From: an uncultured Methanomassiliicoccaceae archaeon
GTDB lineage: Archaea > Thermoplasmatota > Thermoplasmata > Methanomassiliicoccales > Methanomethylophilaceae
Assembly: GCA_945492685.1 (NCBI GenBank)
Contig: CALYUZ010000026.1
Coordinates: forward strand, 1-8,398
Direction of reading: 5' to 3'
DNA length: 8,398 nt
Part shown: piece after piece, positions 6,393 through 8,398 of the stretch
Position numbering within the stretch: position 1 is the stretch's first letter
Layout: each line of letters begins with the position of its first letter
Notes under the pieces: generated by a model
The model's input: only the letters and a program-made list of their open reading frames with translations
Databases searched by the model: none
What the model was told of the DNA's origin: nothing
Translations under genes and position numbers: made by a program

Positions 6393-7403
6393 ATGAACAG
6401 GAAGAACATGGCCGTCATGACGGTCACCGCAGTCGTGATCCTCGTGGCGCTCCTATTCTCGTGGGTACAGTCCGATGATGTGGAGGAGAGCAATCCGATC
6501 GAGGATGTAGGGGGGTCGTGGTCATTGGTCCTCTCGTGCAGCGAATCGGGGATCCCCTTTGAGACGGGTGATATCGATATCACCGTCGACGGACAGGAAT
6601 TGACCGTCAGGACCGAGGGTTTCGATTTCGATGAGACCTTCCTCATCGTGTCACCTTGTGAGGCGGTCAACACGAGGGCCGGTTTCTCATCGCAGCTCTA
6701 CATTGAGAACGGGAACCTGTTCCTCATCACCGTGATCGACATCTACGGACTGGAATCCGAACGGACCTCCATATCCTACGGGCTGTACGACAGGTCCGGA
6801 CAGAGCGAGTTCCCGGATGACGAGATCGTCCTCAAGGGTTCTTCCTTCACGATGGACCTCATGTCCATGTCATTGGACCCGGTCATTGGCGACGGGTCGG
6901 TGGAGACGACCTCCGTGGAAGTGGTCATCGACAGCACCGACCTGCACATCGTACACGGAAGGATCGTATCCGATGACGGAGAGGTGGGATTCCGCGGATT
7001 CCCCAAGACCGATGGCAGGGACGTCAATATCGTGTTCACCCTCGATGGTGAGATGGGCGAGGGTGCGTTCGTCATACACCGTGACGGTTCCGTCGATCTG
7101 TCCTATCACGGGGATTATTTCCTCCTCTGGGGTTCCACCGGAGATATCGCCGATAGTATGGGTGTGTGCGGGAAGCACGAGGTCGGACGCGTCGGCACGG
7201 AGACTACCACAATGTACATCTCATCCGAGGGCGGACTCTACGTCACATCATCGGATCGCATGGGATACACCGGTGTGGAGATCCCGATGTTGGGTGGTGA
7301 GTATGTGCTCTCCATGTTCCGTAGCTTCGGTTCCCTGGGAGTTATCGTTTGGAACGCATCCGATCCCGATTCCCTTTACCTGGCAGGTGTCATGTTGGCG
7401 TGA
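6393..7403 (+). CDS. Uncharacterised membrane-anchored extracytoplasmic beta-rich protein
   Basis: I do not recognise this 336-residue protein. It starts with a short basic stretch (MNRKN) and one hydrophobic helix at about residues 7-25, followed by an acidic segment (SDDVEESNPIED). It is therefore probably anchored by its N-terminus with the rest outside the cell. No lipobox cysteine follows the helix. The remainder is acidic, rich in Gly, Ser, Thr and Val, with alternating hydrophobic residues typical of beta strands. A GGSWSL start near residue 40 recalls lipocalin-like barrels, but this is weak. Three cysteines at 49, 89 and 259 could include one disulfide. Segments near 60-73 (DIDITVDGQELTVR) and 175-188 (VEVVIDSTDLHIVH) are similar and may reflect two related halves. 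The ATG at 6393 lies 24 bases after the endonuclease gene; Met6 is an alternative start. Stop is TGA. Confidence 0.75.
   Translation: MNRKNMAVMTVTAVVILVALLFSWVQSDDVEESNPIEDVGGSWSLVLSCSESGIPFETGDIDITVDGQELTVRTEGFDFDETFLIVSPCEAVNTRAGFSSQLYIENGNLFLITVIDIYGLESERTSISYGLYDRSGQSEFPDDEIVLKGSSFTMDLMSMSLDPVIGDGSVETTSVEVVIDSTDLHIVHGRIVSDDGEVGFRGFPKTDGRDVNIVFTLDGEMGEGAFVIHRDGSVDLSYHGDYFLLWGSTGDIADSMGVCGKHEVGRVGTETTTMYISSEGGLYVTSSDRMGYTGVEIPMLGGEYVLSMFRSFGSLGVIVWNASDPDSLYLAGVMLA
6567..6584. repeat. 18-bp perfect palindrome inside a coding region
   Basis: GGTGATATCGATATCACC reads identically on both strands. It encodes part of the GDIDIT segment of the anchored protein, so alternating Asp-Ile codons (GAT ATC) explain much of the symmetry. 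The pairing ends exactly at both borders. Confidence 0.5.
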
Positions 7404-7431
7404 TGTCCTCGGTTCAAACGGTTCGGGCACC

Positions 7432-7441
7432 TATTTTTATA
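7432..7441 (+). promoter_or_regulatory. TATA box of tRNA-Thr
   Basis: TATTTTTATA is a strong archaeal TATA-like element, centred about 28 bases before the first base of the mature tRNA, so transcription probably starts at or just before the 5' end. Its run of five T residues could also help end transcription of the gene that stops at 7403. Confidence 0.7.
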
Positions 7442-7465
7442 CGAAGAATAGATGCACCAATCAAC

Positions 7466-7540
7466 GCCACTGTGGCTCAGCGGTAGAGCGGCGGTTTCGT
7501 AAACCGTAGGCCGGGGGTTCGATCCCCTCCAGTGGCTCCA
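7466..7540 (+). tRNA. tRNA-Thr (anticodon CGT)
   Basis: The cloverleaf folds fully. The acceptor stem GCCACTG (7466-7472) pairs perfectly with CAGTGGC (7530-7536), and the D stem GCTC pairs with GAGC (7475-7478 and 7486-7489). The anticodon stem GCGGT pairs with ACCGT, with one G-T pair, around the loop TTCGTAA (7496-7502). The variable loop has five bases, and the T stem GGGGG pairs with CCCTC, with one G-T pair, around TTCGATC. Anticodon CGT (7498-7500) reads ACG, threonine. The discriminator is T7537, and CCA is encoded at 7538-7540. There is no intron. It stands alone with its own promoter. Confidence 0.97.
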
Positions 7541-7590
7541 TTCTCTGTTCTATCACCCGTCTCTTCCCATCGTCATCCCATTTCTATCCG
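7541..7590 (+). terminator. Pyrimidine-rich tract after tRNA-Thr, possible terminator region
   Basis: The bases after the tRNA are strongly biased to C and T, with several short T clusters (TTCTCTGTTCT, then TTTCTATCC) and no gene. Archaeal RNA polymerase can stop on T-rich stretches without a hairpin. The T runs are at most three long, so the call is tentative. Confidence 0.3.
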
Positions 7591-7628
7591 GTAATACTAA
7601 TTCCATTAACGTAAGAACTGAGTATTAC
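7591..7628. repeat. Inverted repeat upstream of the substrate-binding protein gene
   Basis: GTAATACT (7591-7598) and its exact complement AGTATTAC (7621-7628) are separated by 22 AT-rich bases. The repeat lies upstream of the TATA box and so probably outside the transcript, which favours a protein-binding role over an RNA hairpin. The arms are about two to three helical turns apart, centre to centre 30 bases. Confidence 0.5.
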
Positions 7629-7631
7629 GAA

Positions 7632-7641
7632 TTTCTAGAAA
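7632..7641. promoter_or_regulatory. Palindromic candidate operator
   Basis: TTTCTAGAAA is a perfect 10-bp palindrome ending four bases before the TATA box at 7645, so it overlaps the TFB-recognition position. A regulator bound here would block or modulate initiation. A metal- or cobalamin-responsive regulator would fit the downstream uptake gene; none is identified in this window. Confidence 0.4.
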
Positions 7642-7644
7642 GTG

Positions 7645-7651
7645 TTATTAA
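7645..7651 (+). promoter_or_regulatory. TATA box of the substrate-binding protein gene
   Basis: TTATTAA is centred about 26 bases before the ATG at 7674, predicting a leaderless mRNA. A second ATTAAC at 7605-7610 could be an alternative promoter; transcripts from it would start around 7633, within the palindrome. Confidence 0.55.
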
Positions 7652-7673
7652 CCCATGCCCGGATGACATCGTC

Positions 7674-8398
7674 ATGAAGCAGACATCGGTCATCGCGGTG
7701 GCTGTGGTGGCGATCATCCTGGTCGCCGGTGCGGCGGTCGTGATGATGAATGACAACGGTGAGAAGTCCGGTTCGGATTCCTCCAAGGATTTCTACGGAA
7801 AAGAGATCGTTCCTGTCGACAACCTCGACAATGGGATAGTGGCCATCGGTCAGGATTCGTTCAGATGGATCACCTACTTCGGTCTGGCGGACAAGTGTGT
7901 CATGGTCGACATGAACGATAAGACCAACTACATGGGCAAGGCCTTCATGTACGTCGGAAAGGCACAGGCGCTCTCGGCACATCCCGACCTTCAGTTCACT
8001 TCGACAAATTGTGGTATCGAACCTGCGGATGTGAGGACGATTATCAATCTCAACCCCTCCCTCGTCGTCGTCCCCGCCGCGTTCGAGGAGACGTACAAGC
8101 AGGAGATGGACTCCCTCAGGGCTGCCGGACTCAACATCTTCCACATCGGATACATCTACACCTTCCTTGAGAACGGTTCCTTCGCGATGACATCCGATCT
8201 CGTGAAGCAGATCGACACACTTGCCCTGGTCCTCGGAATGCAGGATCGCGGACAGGAGCTCAAGGACCTCATCAACGGCACCGTAGCCGATATCCTGTCC
8301 ATCAGAGACAAGGTCACCGAGAAGCGCACGGGGTACATCGGTGCCCTTGCATACAACGGAGCCCACGGGATCGATTCCTCGATGACATACTACATGCC
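7674..8398 (+). CDS. ABC transporter substrate-binding protein, iron-complex/cobalamin type (3' partial)
   Basis: The frame is open to the end of the window; 241 complete codons are visible of a protein that in this family is usually about 350-400 residues. It has an N-terminal hydrophobic helix at residues 5-25 and a polar Gly/Ser/Asp linker (NDNGEKSGSDSSKD), so it is held on the outer face of the membrane. No lipobox cysteine is present. The body fits the periplasmic binding protein family of FhuD/BtuF (PF01497): a first strand region (GIVAIGQDSFRWITYFG), then GIEPADVRTIINLNPSLVVVP (115-134), then a long backbone helix around 172-200. The motif GAHGI followed by YYMP near 229-241 resembles the GAHGIxS...YYPPF segment I recall from methanogen iron-compound binding proteins. 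It probably captures iron chelates or corrinoids for a permease and ATPase encoded downstream. The substrate is not decided by sequence. Confidence 0.85.
   Translation, partial: MKQTSVIAVAVVAIILVAGAAVVMMNDNGEKSGSDSSKDFYGKEIVPVDNLDNGIVAIGQDSFRWITYFGLADKCVMVDMNDKTNYMGKAFMYVGKAQALSAHPDLQFTSTNCGIEPADVRTIINLNPSLVVVPAAFEETYKQEMDSLRAAGLNIFHIGYIYTFLENGSFAMTSDLVKQIDTLALVLGMQDRGQELKDLINGTVADILSIRDKVTEKRTGYIGALAYNGAHGIDSSMTYYM

Noticed and set aside
7635..8366. Minus-strand open frame of about 240 codons over the substrate-binding protein gene
   Set aside because: The plus-strand frame gives a recognisable binding protein with a signal-anchor helix and a promoter; the minus-strand product has low-complexity shadow composition.
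1..8398. CRISPR array, insertion sequence or prophage
   Set aside because: No regularly spaced direct repeats, transposase, integrase or terminal inverted repeats are visible. The isolated tRNA could serve as an attachment site, but no duplicate of its 3' end is present in the window.

Overview
The window looks like chromosomal DNA from an archaeon. TATA-like boxes sit about 26-28 bases upstream of start codons, several genes appear leaderless, and the glycosylase, endonuclease IV and COG2522-type regulator are archaeal in style. The tRNA-Thr has a perfect acceptor stem and an encoded CCA. The GC-rich coding sequence, AT-rich promoters, lack of TAG stops and single-helix-anchored surface proteins suggest Thermoplasmatota, perhaps a gut or rumen Methanomassiliicoccales member. 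That placement is inference; no taxon-specific gene is visible.

Layout: (1) 1-2682, the 3' part of a very large gene for a protein made of tandem winged helices with two beta-barrel modules resembling the Lhr helicase C-terminal region and AlkZ/YcaQ. Its start lies upstream of the window. (2) 2682-4163, a 14-helix MFS exporter whose start overlaps the previous stop. (3) 4271-4660, a small HTH regulator with a Cys cluster and its own promoter. (4) 4683-5483 on the minus strand, an OGG1-type 8-oxoguanine DNA glycosylase, convergent with the regulator and divergent from (5) 5556-6368, an endonuclease IV family protein. (6) 6393-7403, an unrecognised membrane-anchored extracytoplasmic protein. 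(7) 7466-7540, tRNA-Thr(CGT). (8) 7674-8398, the 5' part of an iron-complex/cobalamin-type ABC transporter substrate-binding protein, preceded by a short AT-rich region with an inverted repeat and a perfect palindrome that could be an operator.

How it fits together: the glycosylase removes oxidised guanine and leaves an abasic or nicked site that endonuclease IV can process, so the divergent pair forms a compact base-excision repair locus. The Lhr/AlkZ-like protein may also act on DNA. The MFS gene is probably translated with the gene before it. The substrate-binding protein probably starts an uptake operon that continues beyond the window. I see no CRISPR array, insertion sequence, prophage or clear new defence system. 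The best leads are the two-module winged-helix protein, the repair divergon and the palindromic promoter of the uptake gene.
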